Positions 10,635-22,715 of a stretch of DNA of 64,000 nt are shown here, piece after piece. The notes under the pieces are model-generated. The model was not told the DNA's origin, ran no database searches, and was given only the letters and a program-made list of their open reading frames with translations. A program made the translations under genes and the position numbers. The stretch is from assembly GCA_948474755.1 (NCBI GenBank), contig CAOLHI010001433.1, positions 62,001-126,000 on the forward strand, written 5' to 3'. Within the stretch, counting starts at the first letter, position 1, and each line of letters opens with the position of its first letter. This DNA comes from Ctenosaura bakeri. Its lineage: Eukaryota; Chordata; Lepidosauria; Squamata; Iguanidae.

Positions 10635-10935
10635 CATAGAATCATAGAATCATAGAAATGTAGAGTTGGAAGAGACCCCAGGGGCCATCCAGTCCAACCC
10701 CCTGCCATGCAGGAACACCCTCAAAGCACTCCCAACAGATGGCCATCCAGCCTCTGCTTAAAAACCTCCAAGGAAGGAAGGAGACTCCACCACACTCCGA
10801 GGCAACAGATTCCACTGCCGGACAGCCCTGACCGTCAGGAAGTTCTTCCTGAGGTTCAGGTGGAATCCCCTTTCCTGCAGCTTGAATCCATTGCTCCTTG
10901 TCCTGGTCTCTGGAGCAGCAGAAAACAAGACCTCT
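10635..10935 (-). repeat. CR1 LINE 3' end fragment
   Basis: It starts with three repeats of the ATAGAATC terminal octamer and runs through CATCCAGCCTCTGCTTAAAA and GGTCTCTGGAGCAGCAGA. The repeated octamer at the 3' end is diagnostic of CR1. Confidence 0.9.
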
Positions 10936-11999
10936 CCAGGAGATGGAGCAAAGGCAACCTTTATTGCTTGCAAGGGGAGGACAAGAATGAAAGTCCGGAC
11001 ACGATGAGGGAGTGGATTTTGACCGGATGGCACAAGACACTCCCTAGCAGTGGGAATTGCTTGGCCGTGGAAAAGTTTCCCCGTGGAGGTTATGGGCTCT
11101 TCTTTGCCAGGGCAGGAGGGTCATCCATTCGCCCCTCCTGTGAACTGCGCATTGGGCTGTATTTATACAACGCATACATATTTCTATATCAACAGGTATT
11201 CTAGCAGCTCTCCAGTTTGTTTAAGGAGCTGTAAGAGATAAAAATAACATTTTGAAAGGAAAAATAAACACGACGTCAGAAGAAAGGGCTGTTTAAATCA
11301 GGCGTGAAAGCCGTTATGGAGAGGGTCTGCTGGAAGAGTACTGGGGCGTGTTTTTTTTTTAATTAATTCTTTTGGAAATTTTGGAATGAGCAAAATGAAC
11401 TTTTCTCGACCTGCTCTTCTGCCGTCTGGGCGTCATAAGCTAAAAGAATCAGGGGTATGTTGCTGCTAGATCGCTGAGGGGCCGGCCCCTCCCGAAACTG
11501 CAAACCCCAGGATTCCATAGGAGGTTGAAAGTGGAATAAAAGCGCTATAACCGTCCAGTGCAGAAATGGCCCATGCTACCTCTCACCCTGTACAATTATG
11601 ACAGTATAATGGAAGTGGCAAAAAAGCAATGTGATCTTGGGATTTGCAGTCTAGGCAAGGGGCCTTTAGGATTCTCAGCTACTATAAATCCCAGGACTCC
11701 GCAAGGCAGCCGTGGCCATTGAAGCGGAATCGTAGGGCGACGTTTAGGAGCCGAAGCAGAAAGAATCTGGAATTCTCTTCTTCGTAAGCAGGCGCTTTGT
11801 TGGGATAAGTCGGATTCTGGGAAGGGAAAAACCTGATTGTTCTGTCCTTTGATTCTTCAAAAGAATAATCCAAGGGGTGGAAAATCACAGGAGACCCAAC
11901 GGAGTTTATACAACCTTCTGATTTATACTAGTGGGCCAAAAAAAAGGAGCCTACTTGGCTTTCGAAGCTGGGACCACAAGAGGGCGCAAACGTTATTTA

Positions 12000-12152
12000 G
12001 AATCATAGAATCATAGAAATGTAGAGTTGGAAGAGACCCCCAGGGGCCATCCAGTCCAACCCCCTGCCATGCAGGAACACCCTCAAAGTCCTCCCTTGGA
12101 CAGATGGCCATCCAGCCTCTGCTTAAAAACCTCCAAGGAAGGAGACTCCCCC
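12000..12152 (-). repeat. CR1 LINE 3' end fragment
   Basis: Same orientation and start (AATCATAGAATCATAGAAAT) as the 10635 copy, truncated after GGAAGGAGACTCC. Confidence 0.88.
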
Positions 12153-12295
12153 ATTGTGTTAATTAAACCCGGCCAAAATCACTTCTTGGTTATCTGGAAT
12201 TACCCTTGAGATGCATTCGTATATTGCATTTTGTTGCTGTTGTCCATCTTAGAGGGAATTTCCATGGTCAGTGTTGTGCGGATTCAAGTTTTTTC

Positions 12296-12497
12296 CAATC
12301 CTCAGCTGAACCTATTGCAGGGTTTTCGCGGCAAGATTTGTTCAGAGGGATATTTGCCCGTGTCTTCCTTTGAGGCTGAGAGAGTGTGGCTTGCCCAAGG
12401 CCAGTAATAGGTTTCCATGGCTGAATGGGGACTTCAAGCCTGGTCTCCAGACTCATCGGCAAATGCCCAAACCACTAGGCTATGCTGCCTCTCAATT
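12296..12497 (-). repeat. tRNA-derived SINE
   Basis: The reverse complement carries the SINE body (AGTCTGGAGACCAGGCTTGA, CCATGGAAACC, ACACTCTCTCAGCCTCA, AACAAATCTTGCC). Confidence 0.8.
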
Positions 12498-12804
12498 TCC
12501 ATTATTTCCTAAATTATGTGAAAGCTGGACAGCGGAAAAAGCTGGAAAAAAAGCTGTCTGGAAGCAACATGGGGTTTAAAATGCACATGAGCACCCCTGG
12601 ATTGGCCCGGCCGGTCCCTCCCTAAACGGCAAACCCCAGGAGGTTGAAAGCGGAATAGGAGCGCTATAACAGTCTAGTGCGGAAATGGCCAAGGAGGCCT
12701 CTTTCATGCCAGAGGTACTCTTTGGCCATTCTGCCTAAGTCCCATTCACATTGCACAGTTACAATGCTATCGTTCCAGTTCAACTGCCATTGTTCAATGT
12801 TGAG

Positions 12805-13090
12805 GATGGAGCCAGCCTCTTTTCTGGTGCTCCAGAGACTAGGACGCGGAGCAATGGTTTCAAACTTCAGGATAAGCGATTCCACCTGAACATTAGGAAG
12901 AATTTCCTGACTGCAAGCACAGTTGGACAGCGGAATCCGCTGCTGCCTCAATGGAGTGTGGTGGAGTCTCTTTCTTTGGAGGTTTTTAAACAGAGGTTGG
13001 ATAGCCATCTATTCCCACATTTGCAGAAGGGGGCTGGGATAGATGGCCCCTTGGGAACCTCTTCCAGCTCTGGGATTCTATGATTCTAAA
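12805..13090 (+). repeat. CR1 LINE 3' end fragment
   Basis: It shows GATTCCACCTGAACATTAGG, GGAGTGTGGTGGAGTCTCTT, AGATGGCCCCTTGGG and the final ATTCTATGATTCTA. Confidence 0.9.
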
Positions 13091-14034
13091 CTTTTGCATT
13101 TGGAATTCAGTTTGCTAGCATAGAAATTTTATGCTAAAGTACTAAGCCTGTATTGACTTTCTGTAGAAAATATATTTTAAGTATTTAAACTTGGATTTAA
13201 ATATTAGTAGGTATGACCTGTTGGAAGGAGGACAGGCACTAATGCAATGCATGAGGGAGGTGTATAGAGTTTTCTGTGTTTTAATAACCTTGCTTTGCTT
13301 ATTTAATAAAAAAACAATTAAAAAATAATTGCTGAAGGATTGGAAATCCTTTCTGTTTTTCTGTTCTTTCTTTATTTTTTATCTGTATCCTTTTAGTCTT
13401 TATCTATGCCTTCTTCCCCCCCCCTTATCTTTATTCTCTGTTTCTTTTTATGTTGCTGTTTGGCTTAAATCTGTATTGTGTATAAAAAAAATCTTAATAA
13501 GAATTATGAAATTAGAACAAGCTCTTAATAATAACATTTTTATGGGGGAGAGTCAGTTGAGGGGAATCCAACCGAGCTTACTTTCAAGGAAAGAACAAAA
13601 AGCAACAGGGGAAAAAAAAGGATTAAGAAAATCCTGTATTAATATTTTTCTGATTTCAATATCCGGGCGTGCCTCACTTCGTCCATATATTTAACAAAAA
13701 TTGGGTTGCAGGAGTGGAAATAAGTGGAAAGGAAATGGAAAGTTTCCTAAATCATAAAAAAACAAATGAAGATGCAAATATGTTGCAGTGCAAATATATT
13801 TCCTGCAAACATGTTGCAAGAAACTTTGTATTCAAGACTAAAACAAACACACACAAGCGGGAAATGCAACAAACCGAAGAAGTAAACCTTGCAGAAATAA
13901 ACAAAAACATTTTGAGTTTTCTGGAAACCTCCTGAAAACTTTTATTACAAATTTTATTATTTATTACAAAACTATTATTACAATCCTGCTCTCCCTCTGA
14001 CAACTTAGGGGACCCTGGTGCTGCTTAACTTTCT

Positions 14035-14275
14035 CCTCAGGAGAAAAAAAATGAAATAATAATAATAGTGAGAAAAGCCCACAAGAATAGGATTCCTGGC
14101 CAGGAGCAAGATTTGCCTCATATTATCATCATTATTATCATTATTATTATTAGGGGCCTTTTCATATTGTTATCATTATCATTCTTATTAGCACTACTAC
14201 TATGGATTTGCTTTTTCTCCTGAGGGGGAAATAGGGCAGCGCCAGGGTCCCAAGCCAGAAGCAGGATTTGCTTCA

Positions 14276-14316
<41 letters not shown>

Positions 14317-15840
14317 GGGGACTTTTGGTATTCTTATTCTTATTCTTATTCCAACTACCACTATGGCTTCATTTTTTCTCCTGTGAGGGGAAAGTCAGTC
14401 AGTGCCAAGGTCCCAAGGGAGGACCAGGATTTGCTTATTATTATTAATATTAGTATTATTATATTACTAGGGGGCTTTTCATATTGCTGTTATCCTTATT
14501 ATTAGCAGCAGGAGCATTTGTGATGCTACTATTGCTTCACTTCTTCTTCTGAGGAGAAATTGAGGCAGTGCAGGAGAGCTAAGATTTACCTCAGAGCAGA
14601 ATTTACCTCACATTATTATTATTATTATTGGCCTTTTGGTATTGTTATTCTTATTCCAACTACCACTATGGCTTCACTTTTTCTCCTGTGAGGGGAAAGT
14701 CAGTCAGTGCCAAGGTCCCAAGAGAGGACCAGGATTTGCTTATTATTATTAATATTAGTATTATTATATTACTAGGGGGCTTTTCATATTGCTGTTATCC
14801 TTATTATTAGCAGCAGGAGCATTTGTGATGCTACTATTGCTTCACTTCTTCTTCTGAGGAGAAACTGAGGCCGTGCAGGAGAGCTAAGATTTACCTCAGA
14901 GCAGAATTTACCTCACATTATTATTATTATATTGGCCTTTGATTGATTCTATTCCAATCATTGGTATTCTCCTTGGGAAAAATGTGAGGTCCAAGAGAGG
15001 CGGATTGCTTTTTTTTTTTTCTAGGGGTATTGCTGTTATCCTTATTATTAGCAGCAGGAGCATTTGTGATGCTACTATTGCTTCACTTCTTCTTCTGAGG
15101 AGAAACTGAGGCCGTGCAGGAGAGCTAAGATTTACCTCAGAGCAGAATTTACCTCACATTATTATTATCATTATTGGTCTTTTGGTATTGTTATTCTTAT
15201 TCCAACTACCACTATGGCTTCACTTTTTCTCCTGTGAGGGGAAAGTCAGTCAGTGCCAAGGTCCCAGAGAGGACCAGGATTTGCTTATTATTATTAGTAT
15301 TATTATTAGTATTAGTATATTACTAGGGGGCTTTTCATATTGCTGTTATCCTTATTATTAGTAGCAGGAGCATGTGTGATACTACTATTGCTTCACTTCT
15401 TCTTCTGAGGAGAAACTGAGGCCGTGCAGGAGAGCTAAGATTTACCTCAGAGCAGAATTTACCTCACATTATTATTATTATTATTATTATTGGTTTTTTG
15501 GTATTGTTATTATTCTTATTACAACTACTACTATGGCTTCACTTTTTCTCCTGTGAGGGGAAAGTCAGTCAGTGCCAAGGTCCCAAGGGAGGACCAGGAT
15601 TTGCTTATTATTATAATTATTATTATTATTAGTAGTAGTATTATATTACTAGGGTTTTTTTCATATTGCTGTTACCATTATTATTAGTAGCAGGAGCATT
15701 TGTGATGCTACTATTGCTTTATTATTATTCTTATTATTATTGAGGAGAAATTGAGGCACTGCAGGAGAGCTAAGATTTACCTCAGAGCAGAATTTACCTC
15801 ATATTATTAATAATAATAATAATAATTATTACTATTATTA
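14035..15840. repeat. ATT-rich tandem array with roughly 300-bp higher-order unit
   Basis: The anchor CACTATGGCTTCA recurs near 14361, 14666, 15212 and 15531. Each copy carries (ATT)n, TTTTTCTCCTGTGAGGGGAA, GTCAGTCAGTGCCAAGGTCC, TATTGCTGTTATCCTTATTA and AGAGCAGAATTTACCTCA in the same order. Units are about 305-320 bases; one damaged copy lies at about 14920-15160, and more diverged copies occur upstream from 14035. The most regular ATT run is 14276-14316. Confidence 0.9.
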
Positions 15841-15842
15841 TC

Positions 15843-16078
15843 AAGGTACAGGAAAGGAGATCCCACCTGAACCTCAGGGAGAACTTCCTGACGGTCAGAG
15901 CTGTCCAACAGTGGAATGTGCTGCTGCCTCCATGGAGTGTGGTGGAGTCTCTTCCATCTTTGGAGGTTCTTAAGCAGAGGCTGGATGGCCATCTCTCAGG
16001 GATGTTCCTCCATGGCAGGGGGTTGGACTGGATGGCCCCTAGGGGTCCCTTCCAACTCTACATTTCTATGATTCTATG
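15843..16078 (+). repeat. CR1 LINE 3' end fragment next to the MYO18A CpG island
   Basis: It runs from GATCCCACCTGAACCTCAGG to ATTTCTATGATTCTATG. It ends about 110 bases before GC-rich promoter sequence begins. Confidence 0.9.
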
Positions 16079-16189
16079 TATTATTAGGATTAGGACTATT
16101 ATTGGGTTACTGTGGTCCTGAATAAGCAAACAGCAAGTCCGGGGCAGCCCTGCTGCGAAGCGAGCCCCCAGCCACGGCAATAAAAGACG

Positions 16190-16760
16190 CTCCGGAATTA
16201 AAACGAGGCGACGAAGCGGCGGCGAGGGCGCGGTTCCTCTAGGCATGTGCAGACGGCCACGGCCGTAGCGACCGGGGGAGGCGGGGCAGGGCGGGCCTGG
16301 GCCTGGGCGGCCTCTCCTTTCGCCCCGCCCCGGCCTCCGCCTCCTCGGCTCTCGGGCTCCCTCGCCTGCCTGCTCGATGCCGGCCCGGGAGGAGGCGGCG
16401 GAGGAGAAGCCGCCGCTCCAGCCTCAGCCAGGCCCCGCCGAGCCCCCGGTAGGCCAGCCCGGGAAGGGAGGAAGGGACGGGCGGGCAAGGAAGGAAAGGG
16501 AGCCGCCATTATCCTCGCCGAGCTGGGCTAGGAGGAGGCGGCGGCGGTGGCGGTGGGCGGAGAGGCCGGGGGCCTCGGGGCCGGGCCGGGGGGAGGTTTG
16601 GAGGGGAGGGAGGGGCCGGGTTGCGCCCCCCCCCCAGGAACGCCTTTGCGGGTCTGGGGGGCTTTGTCACGTGTGGACGCGAGGACCCGCGTCTGGGGAG
16701 AGAGGGAGAAGGGAGGGGGCGGGGAGGGGTGGGGCGCACACGCGTGCATACACGTGAAAG
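16190..16760. promoter_or_regulatory. MYO18A: CpG island promoter of MYO18A (alpha isoform)
   Basis: It is a dense run of CG dinucleotides and GC boxes (GGGGCGGG and CCGCCC types), in sharp contrast to the AT-rich array just upstream. An inverted CCAAT (about 16101) and an ATAAAAG element (about 16181) sit just before it. It carries a candidate first exon with a donor at 16449. The island is the only strong one between CRYBA1 and the first MYO18A coding exon, which supports the assignment. Confidence 0.75.
16200..16448 (+). other. MYO18A: MYO18A exon 1 (5' untranslated; start approximate)
   Basis: The 3' edge is set by the donor CCCCG|GTAGGC at 16449. The start is not visible and is placed only roughly. 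It would join the acceptor at 29870 to form the alpha 5' leader. An ATG at 16377 opens a 24-codon frame (MPAREEAAEEKPPLQ and onward) that ends exactly in phase 0 at the donor. Confidence 0.55.
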
Positions 16761-16839
16761 GCGTCCCCAACGAGACCTCACGCTCTCTCTCTCTCACACA
16801 CACCCCAAACATACCGCCTCTCCCTCTTGTGGGCCCCTG

Positions 16840-17640
16840 ACAGGCGCCACACACAACCCCCTGGACTCCCCCTGCGACACACGCAACACACAACCTGGGA
16901 GACTCGTGTTTCTGATACACGCAAGCTGGGAGGCTCCTCTCGCTGTGTCACAACCTGCTAGACCTCTTCCTGACACACACAACACACAGCCAGGTCGCCT
17001 CTCTTTGCGACACACACAACCAAGTCGACCTCTCCCTGACACACACAACACACAGCCCCATAGACCCCTCTCTCTGCAACACACACACCAGCTGGGAGAC
17101 CCCTCTCTCTGTGGCACAACACCCAGTCAAGTAGGCCTCTTTCTGACACACACACAATACGCAGCCTGGTAGAGGCCTCTCTGCAACACACACACAACAC
17201 ACCCCGGGGTGGACCTCGCCCTGACACACGCACACAACACCACCCTGGTAGATCCCTCTCTCCCTGAGACACACAACACACACCCAGGTGGACCTCTCCC
17301 TGAGACACAAAACACACAACCAGGTGGACCTCTCCCTTGTTCTCTTTCGCACCCCAGGCCTCCTGGAGCTTTCCTCTTGCGTCCCCTCGCACACAAGGCA
17401 CACACCCTCCTAGACTTCTCTTTTGTTTCCTTTCACACACAACTCACAACCTAGTAGACCTCCCTCCTGTTTTCCTCTGACACAAAACACACAACCCCCT
17501 AGTCCCCTCTTCTGTTTCCCTTCGCACACAAAACACGCAACGCGGTAGACCTTTCCTCTCGTTTTCCACACACAACTGGGTGGGCCGCTGTCCTATTTTC
17601 CTCCAACACACAAAACACACAATCTGATAGACCTGTTTTC
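16840..17640. repeat. Degenerate CA-rich minisatellite
   Basis: A motif like GACCTCTCCCTGACACACAC followed by AACACACAACC and a GGTAGA or GGTGGA link repeats roughly every 35-50 bases about 18 times, with variable spacing. Minus-strand frames through it give cysteine/valine-rich pseudo-proteins, which are artefacts of the repeat. Confidence 0.8.
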
Positions 17641-20219
17641 CCCTCCCACACCCACAACCCATGGATGTGGCTTCCAGGTACCACGTGTGTTGTTGTTTGT
17701 GCATTCACACGTGGGTTCGGTTCTTCCCCGGTTCTCTTTGGCTTTGGGGCAGACCTACACAGTGTTGTGTTGTGCGAATGGCGTCTCTGGGTCCAGCCCT
17801 GAAGAAACAGGTGTGAAGGGGGTACCATTTGGGGTGTGCATGTGCGAAACTGGTGGTGGGTGTGTTTGTGTATATATTTCGAAGGCAGGTTTTAATGGTG
17901 GCCGTTGCTTGCAGTGGAAGAGAATGGAGGAGAGAAAGGCATCCTCTGTGCATGTAAAGAGGGAGAAAGACATGCAGATGGGAGAGAGAAAGGTGTGTGT
18001 TTGTGCAAAACAAGGATGGGGTGGGGTGCTGTTGTGGGAGTGTGAGGTCTTCTCCCTGAAGCACATCCACACGTTTATCCCAAAATATGTGTGTTTCATG
18101 CGCTCAAACACACACCTGACTTTGCAGGGACTATGGTTACGTTGTGTGTGTGCACTTCTGGATGTCAGAAGGAGACCCTGGAATTTATTTTTTTAAGTAA
18201 CGCGCTCTGTGACTGTGCGCATGATGCACAGAGGTAGGACAAGCCAGTCTGCGTGTGCCTCTCTGAGAGACGCGCACAGTGGTTTCTTTTTCAATGCGCC
18301 TCAGGAGTGAATGGGAGGCAGGTTGTGGGTTTCAAAGTGCCCCTGTGGGGAAAGATGTGCCAATGACAGTGAGCTTGAGGCATGTTCACAAGGCCTTCTT
18401 CCCCACATGCACCCATTCCAGCATGCTTTAGTGTGCAAGCATGAGCGCATCCCCACCATCTGTCTGCGGAAACGTATATACACCCATGTTTGCACCAACA
18501 TGTCTGTGCGCGCAAGGATATGCATGTAGATCTGCCCATCCAGATGTCACGCTAACTCACCTGCGTGGAGAAATTCAAGGATATACACCCCTATGTGTGC
18601 GTCTTATTCCCCAATATGCACAAGTGTGCGTCCTCTTAATTACCTGTCAGACATTGGGCCTCTTTTATGTGTGTACGCATACGTGCACCTTGCTCAACCT
18701 TGCGCCTTCAAAGCTGCCTTGGGTTTGTTCTGATAAGCAGGCCTTGCTTGTCGAAGGTGGGTTTGTGTCGGTCTCCACAGGAACTCTGCGCGCATGGGTG
18801 CGTGTGTGCGTGCCAACAGTGTGTTTTGTGTGACTTTGGTGCTAACTCTGACATCTTCCCAAGGAGATACCTGAATCTCTCCTCCACCGTTGTATCCATT
18901 TCCTCCCTTTCGCAACGGACCAGGTTGTGTTCTGTGGGTATGTGTGTTTGTGGTACATACCAGCCTTCCCCGGCTCAGCAACTTCCAGGTGTTTTGGGGC
19001 TGCAACTCCCATCCTTCCTGGCCCGCATGATGGGAGTTGCGGTCCAACCCCTGGTGGAGGGAGGCTGATGCACATGACCCAATTCTTGTCTCTCTCTTTG
19101 CGGATATGGCGGCAGCAATCCTGGGCTTGAAGTTGTTTTGTTTGGGAATATCTTTGTTTGGAAATATATTTGGAAAATATTTGGGGATGTATTTAGAGGA
19201 AGGCCTTGGGCTGAGGCTTTCCCATTGTCATGGACACGCGGGCGTGTTAATAGGCCGTGGCTGTTGCGCGTGTGCGTCCCCTTAATCCTGCTTTCCTGTG
19301 ATAAACATCCAATTTGAGGCAGGGGGGCAGCTTTTGTGTGTGAACGGCCTGCTTTGACCCTGCCGTGTGTGTTTACGTGCGCCGGTTACACCCCCCAGAC
19401 TGTGGCGCGGCTTTTTGCGCTGGCACGGCGTGCCAGGCCTTTCCGTTTGATCGGTGACGTATTCCCAGTTTTACGGCCAGGTGTGTGCCTGCATATCGTA
19501 TGCAGAACTATTTGCAGAGGCTCCTGGGATTGGAGAAATCTTGCTGGTGCGCTTGCTTGGGTTTTTTTTTTACCTACCTGAGGAAAGAGATGTGCTTCCT
19601 TCTCCCTCCCTGCCCTGGGACAGCTTGGCGTTAATTCTTGGGGTTGCACATTCCCCCTTGCTCTGGCGCCGGTGCCCGGGAGATGGCTGAACCGAGCATC
19701 CCTTTTCTCCGCGTGCGTGTTGGCGATTGGGCAACCGCTTCACCGGTGGTATAAACGGCCTGAGGAGGTTGCTGGGAGTTCTGTGTGTTGCAGCAGAATC
19801 TGGGCCTCATTCCTGTTGTCTCTTCTCCCTGCGTTCTTGAAAGCCGGGCAGCTGGCGTGTCTTTCGTGGGCATAATAGGTGGGAGAGCAGCAGCAGAGGT
19901 GTTTGGGGAGGCTTTGCCGGGGGTGCTGAGCACAAAGGAGAACAAGGTTTTAGAGGTGTAATTGGGGGTAATCGACAGAGAAATCTGCTTTGCCTGCGGC
20001 AGGGGTGCCGGCTCAGCATCGGTTGTTCTTTTGTGCCTTCGAGTCTCCGCTGACGGAGACGCTATCGTAGGGTTTTCTTGGCAAGGTTCGTTCCCGCAAC
20101 AACAATATTTATTTCTTTGCCACCTTTCCTCCCATTTGGAACTTGGAGCAATTTTACAACAAATTGAAAAACATACTGTTGAAACCCATGAGATGTGCAA
20201 CAAGATGAAACAAACCAAA

Positions 20220-20560
20220 TTACAGGCTGCTCCCACTTACCTGGCAGGTTAGAGGCTGGAGCCCTGTCAAAAAAAACAAATGGGTTGAAAATGGGAAGCC
20301 ATGCCCTGTGCTGGAGGGACCGTGAAGGGCTTATGGGGGCTCACTTGGGGCTGAACAGGCGCTCGTTGCTGGCAGAGTCTCTGGCTTTGCCCCTTCCCCC
20401 CCCTCGGCTTCCTTTCCAAGCGGTGGATGCCTGGGGGTGGTCCCAAGCAAGCCTCCATAGGCAAGAAGAACTCACGGAAGAGAGGAACCCCCGTCATTGA
20501 ATTAATGGAACTTGTCCTTAATTCGGAAGCGTTGAAAGAGCAAGTCGTTAGATAATGGGG
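20220..20560. mobile_element. MITE-like element, family C
   Basis: It starts CAGGCTGCTCCCACTTACCT and shares its whole layout (AGGTTAGAGGCTGGAGC, AGAATTAATGGAACTTGTCC type end, GTGAAGGGCTTATGGGGGCT middle) with 27900-28230. Related ends occur at 56155-56608 and 63905-64000. Confidence 0.6.
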
Positions 20561-20839
20561 TGTCAAAGGGGCTTCCTTTAAAACTTATATCATTAAACAT
20601 GCGTGCGCATACCCCGGCACAACAGTTAGCAAGATCCAGTACCTTATTTTTATGGGATAGGCTTTATATGGTCAGTGGTGAAATGCTTGTCTAAACAGAA
20701 GAGTCTTTGCTTGTCTGTGAAAAGAAGGTAAAGATTTGCTGAGGGTCAGCTAGTGCGCTTCTTGGGCGGCGCATAGATTCAAATCCTGGTCTCCTGGAGT
20801 TCTTGCCTAACACTCACAACCCCTGTGCCATAGTACACT

Positions 20840-20990
20840 AAGATTTGTTCAGAGGGGGTTTACCATAGCCTTCCTCCTAGTTTGCCAAGCAAGAGTGGGT
20901 TCAAGATCACCAGTGGCTTAATGGGGATTTGAACTCTGGTCTCCTGGAATCTTGGCCCAGGACTTAAACCACTGTGCTGTGCTCGCTCTA
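20840..20990 (-). repeat. tRNA-derived SINE fragment
   Basis: The reverse strand shows the promoter-side body (GGAGACCAGAGTTCAAATCC) and the tail side with AACAAATCTTA. Confidence 0.65.
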
Positions 20991-21001
20991 ATTATATGGT
21001 G

Positions 21002-21185
21002 AACGTATCCTAGGATTTTCTTGGCAAGATTGGTTCAGAGGGGGCTTGCCCTTGCCTTCCTCTGAGGCTGAGGGAGTGTGACTTGTCCTGGGTCAGCAAG
21101 GGGCTTTCCAGGACTAAGGAGGAATTTGAACTCTTGTCTGCTGGAGTCCTGGTCCAGTGCTCAGTACTACTACACCGTGCTGGCA
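21002..21185 (-). repeat. tRNA-derived SINE
   Basis: The reverse complement carries GGACCAGGACTCCAGCAGAC, TCAAATTCC, CACACTCCCTCAGCCTCAGA and AACCAATCTTGCCAAGAAAA. Confidence 0.75.
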
Positions 21186-21437
21186 CCGTGCTTGTACTTA
21201 AGATAGTCCCCCTTTGCCTGGTTTTTTCCAAGGTTGGGTGCAACAGAAAGGAAAGAACAAGCTTTTCTCTGTATTCTTGAAATCAGTAATGCCAGCTTTA
21301 GTGATACTTTTGGAAGGAGGGGGCTGTATCGTGGGATTTTTTTTTTGTACCTGTTGTTTTACCCTGTGGATACCTCGGCCACCGCCTGACTCACCTGGCT
21401 TGTTATGTTTTTAAGACTGTAGATGCTGAATGAGAAC

Positions 21438-21610
21438 CAGCATGGTGCTGTGGTTTGAGCATTGGACTATGACCCTGGAGGCCAGGGTCTGATTCCCTGC
21501 TCAGCCATGGAAACCTCATGGGTGCGTCACACACTCTCAGCCCCAGGAAACCCCACGATAGGTTCACCTTAAGCTGGAAAGGGCTTGAAGGCCCCCAACA
21601 ACCAGCACCA
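21438..21610 (+). repeat. tRNA-derived SINE
   Basis: It contains AGCATGGTGCTGTGGTTTGA, GACCCTGGAGGCCAGGGTCT and CCCAGGAAACCCCACGATAG. Confidence 0.8.
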
Positions 21611-22077
21611 ATTCACAGACCATTTCATCCCCTTTGCAGGGCAGATGCTGGTGAATGTAAGGCAGGCAGATTTGCAAGCGTTTATTTGTGTGTGTGTGTC
21701 TTCAGTTCACCTTTCCAGATGCAGAGTTAATATACAGAAATGTATAGAGGGACGAGTGATGTGGGAAGAGCTGTTTAATAAGCATCATCCGGGCTTATTA
21801 AAGGAGGAGAGAACTGTGTTTGCTTTCCCTTACGGAGAATTCTCACAAACTAAGCAGAATGGATGTTAGGTTCTTCTCAGGAAAACGTGTCTAAATTCCT
21901 CTTATTCGTGTGTGTTCTGCAAACAGGAATGCGCCAGAGACATTATGCTGAGCAAAGGCGCATAAGGTTGTTTGTCTTAGGAGGGTCAGTGGCAGTAAAC
22001 ACCCTTGCTTTGCATACAGGAGTTCCCAGCCTTGATCCCTGGCGCTTCCAGTTAAAAAAAGGATCAAGTAGCAGATG

Positions 22078-22275
22078 ATGAGGCAGCATGGTATAGTGGT
22101 TTGACCACCGGACTGTGACCCTGGAGACCAGAGTTCAGTTCCCCACTCGGCCATGGAAACCCACTGGGTGACCTTGGGTGTGTCACACACTCTCAGCCCC
22201 AGAAAACCCCGGGATGGGTTCCCCTTAGAGTTGCCACAAGTCAAAAACAACTTTAAGGCGCACGCCAACAATAAC
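22078..22275 (+). repeat. tRNA-derived SINE, nearly complete
   Basis: It begins GGCAGCATGGTATAGTGGTT and runs through CCATGGAAACCCACTGGGTG and CTTTAAGGCGCACGCCAACA. It is one of the fullest copies. Confidence 0.85.
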
Positions 22276-22534
22276 AACAGTAGACAATGGGAAAGGATTT
22301 TTTCCCCCATTTTGGTCCCAGGAAATTTCTTCCAGTCAAAGCAGACGCTGCTGGAGTGACTTGACCTAGGACTGACTTGGGTGTACAACTGCATTGTTGA
22401 AAGTGGCAGTACATAACTCCCTTGTTGAAACAGCTTCCCTGGCTACCTGTTTATTTCCAGGTGTGCTTCAAAGTGCTGCTTTTGACGTGGTCTGGACTAT
22501 CTGGAAGACTGCATTGCCCTATCTGGACCTGTTG

Positions 22535-22715
22535 TGCGTCTTCAAGTTGTTTCTGACTTGCTGCAACCCTAAGGTGACCCTATGGTGGGTTTTTTCTCTG
22601 CAAGACTTGTTCAGAGGGGGGTTGCTGTTGCTTTCCTCTGTGCCTGTGCCTTGCCCGGGGTCACCCAATTGGGCTGAGCTGGAATTTGAACCCTTGTCAA
22701 CGCTATACCACACCG
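22535..22715 (-). repeat. tRNA-derived SINE
   Basis: It starts with the reverse of the 3' tail (CTTCAAGTTGTTTCTGACTT) and ends in the promoter side (CAACGCTATACCACACC). Confidence 0.75.

Larger units (their letters stand above)
6911..16189. other. Intergenic region between CRYBA1 and MYO18A promoters
   Basis: The spacer between the two divergent genes. It holds a GA-rich simple stretch (7475-7525), six CR1 fragments, two tRNA-derived SINEs, MITE pieces, one family D repeat and the ATT-rich array. About 13100-14030 is AT-rich, with no gene recognised. No open frame shows protein-like conservation. Confidence 0.65.

Noticed and set aside
14276..14316. CRISPR-like regular repeats in the ATT array
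   Set aside because: The units are long, diverged and spacer-free; this is a eukaryotic satellite.
16948..17440. Long cysteine-rich minus-strand frames (CVLCV repeats)
   Set aside because: They are translations of the CA-rich minisatellite; the same pattern appears in several frames.
22078..22275. Possible tRNA genes at the SINE promoter boxes
   Set aside because: The A and B box similarity belongs to tRNA-derived SINEs; no copy folds into a complete cloverleaf with an acceptor stem.
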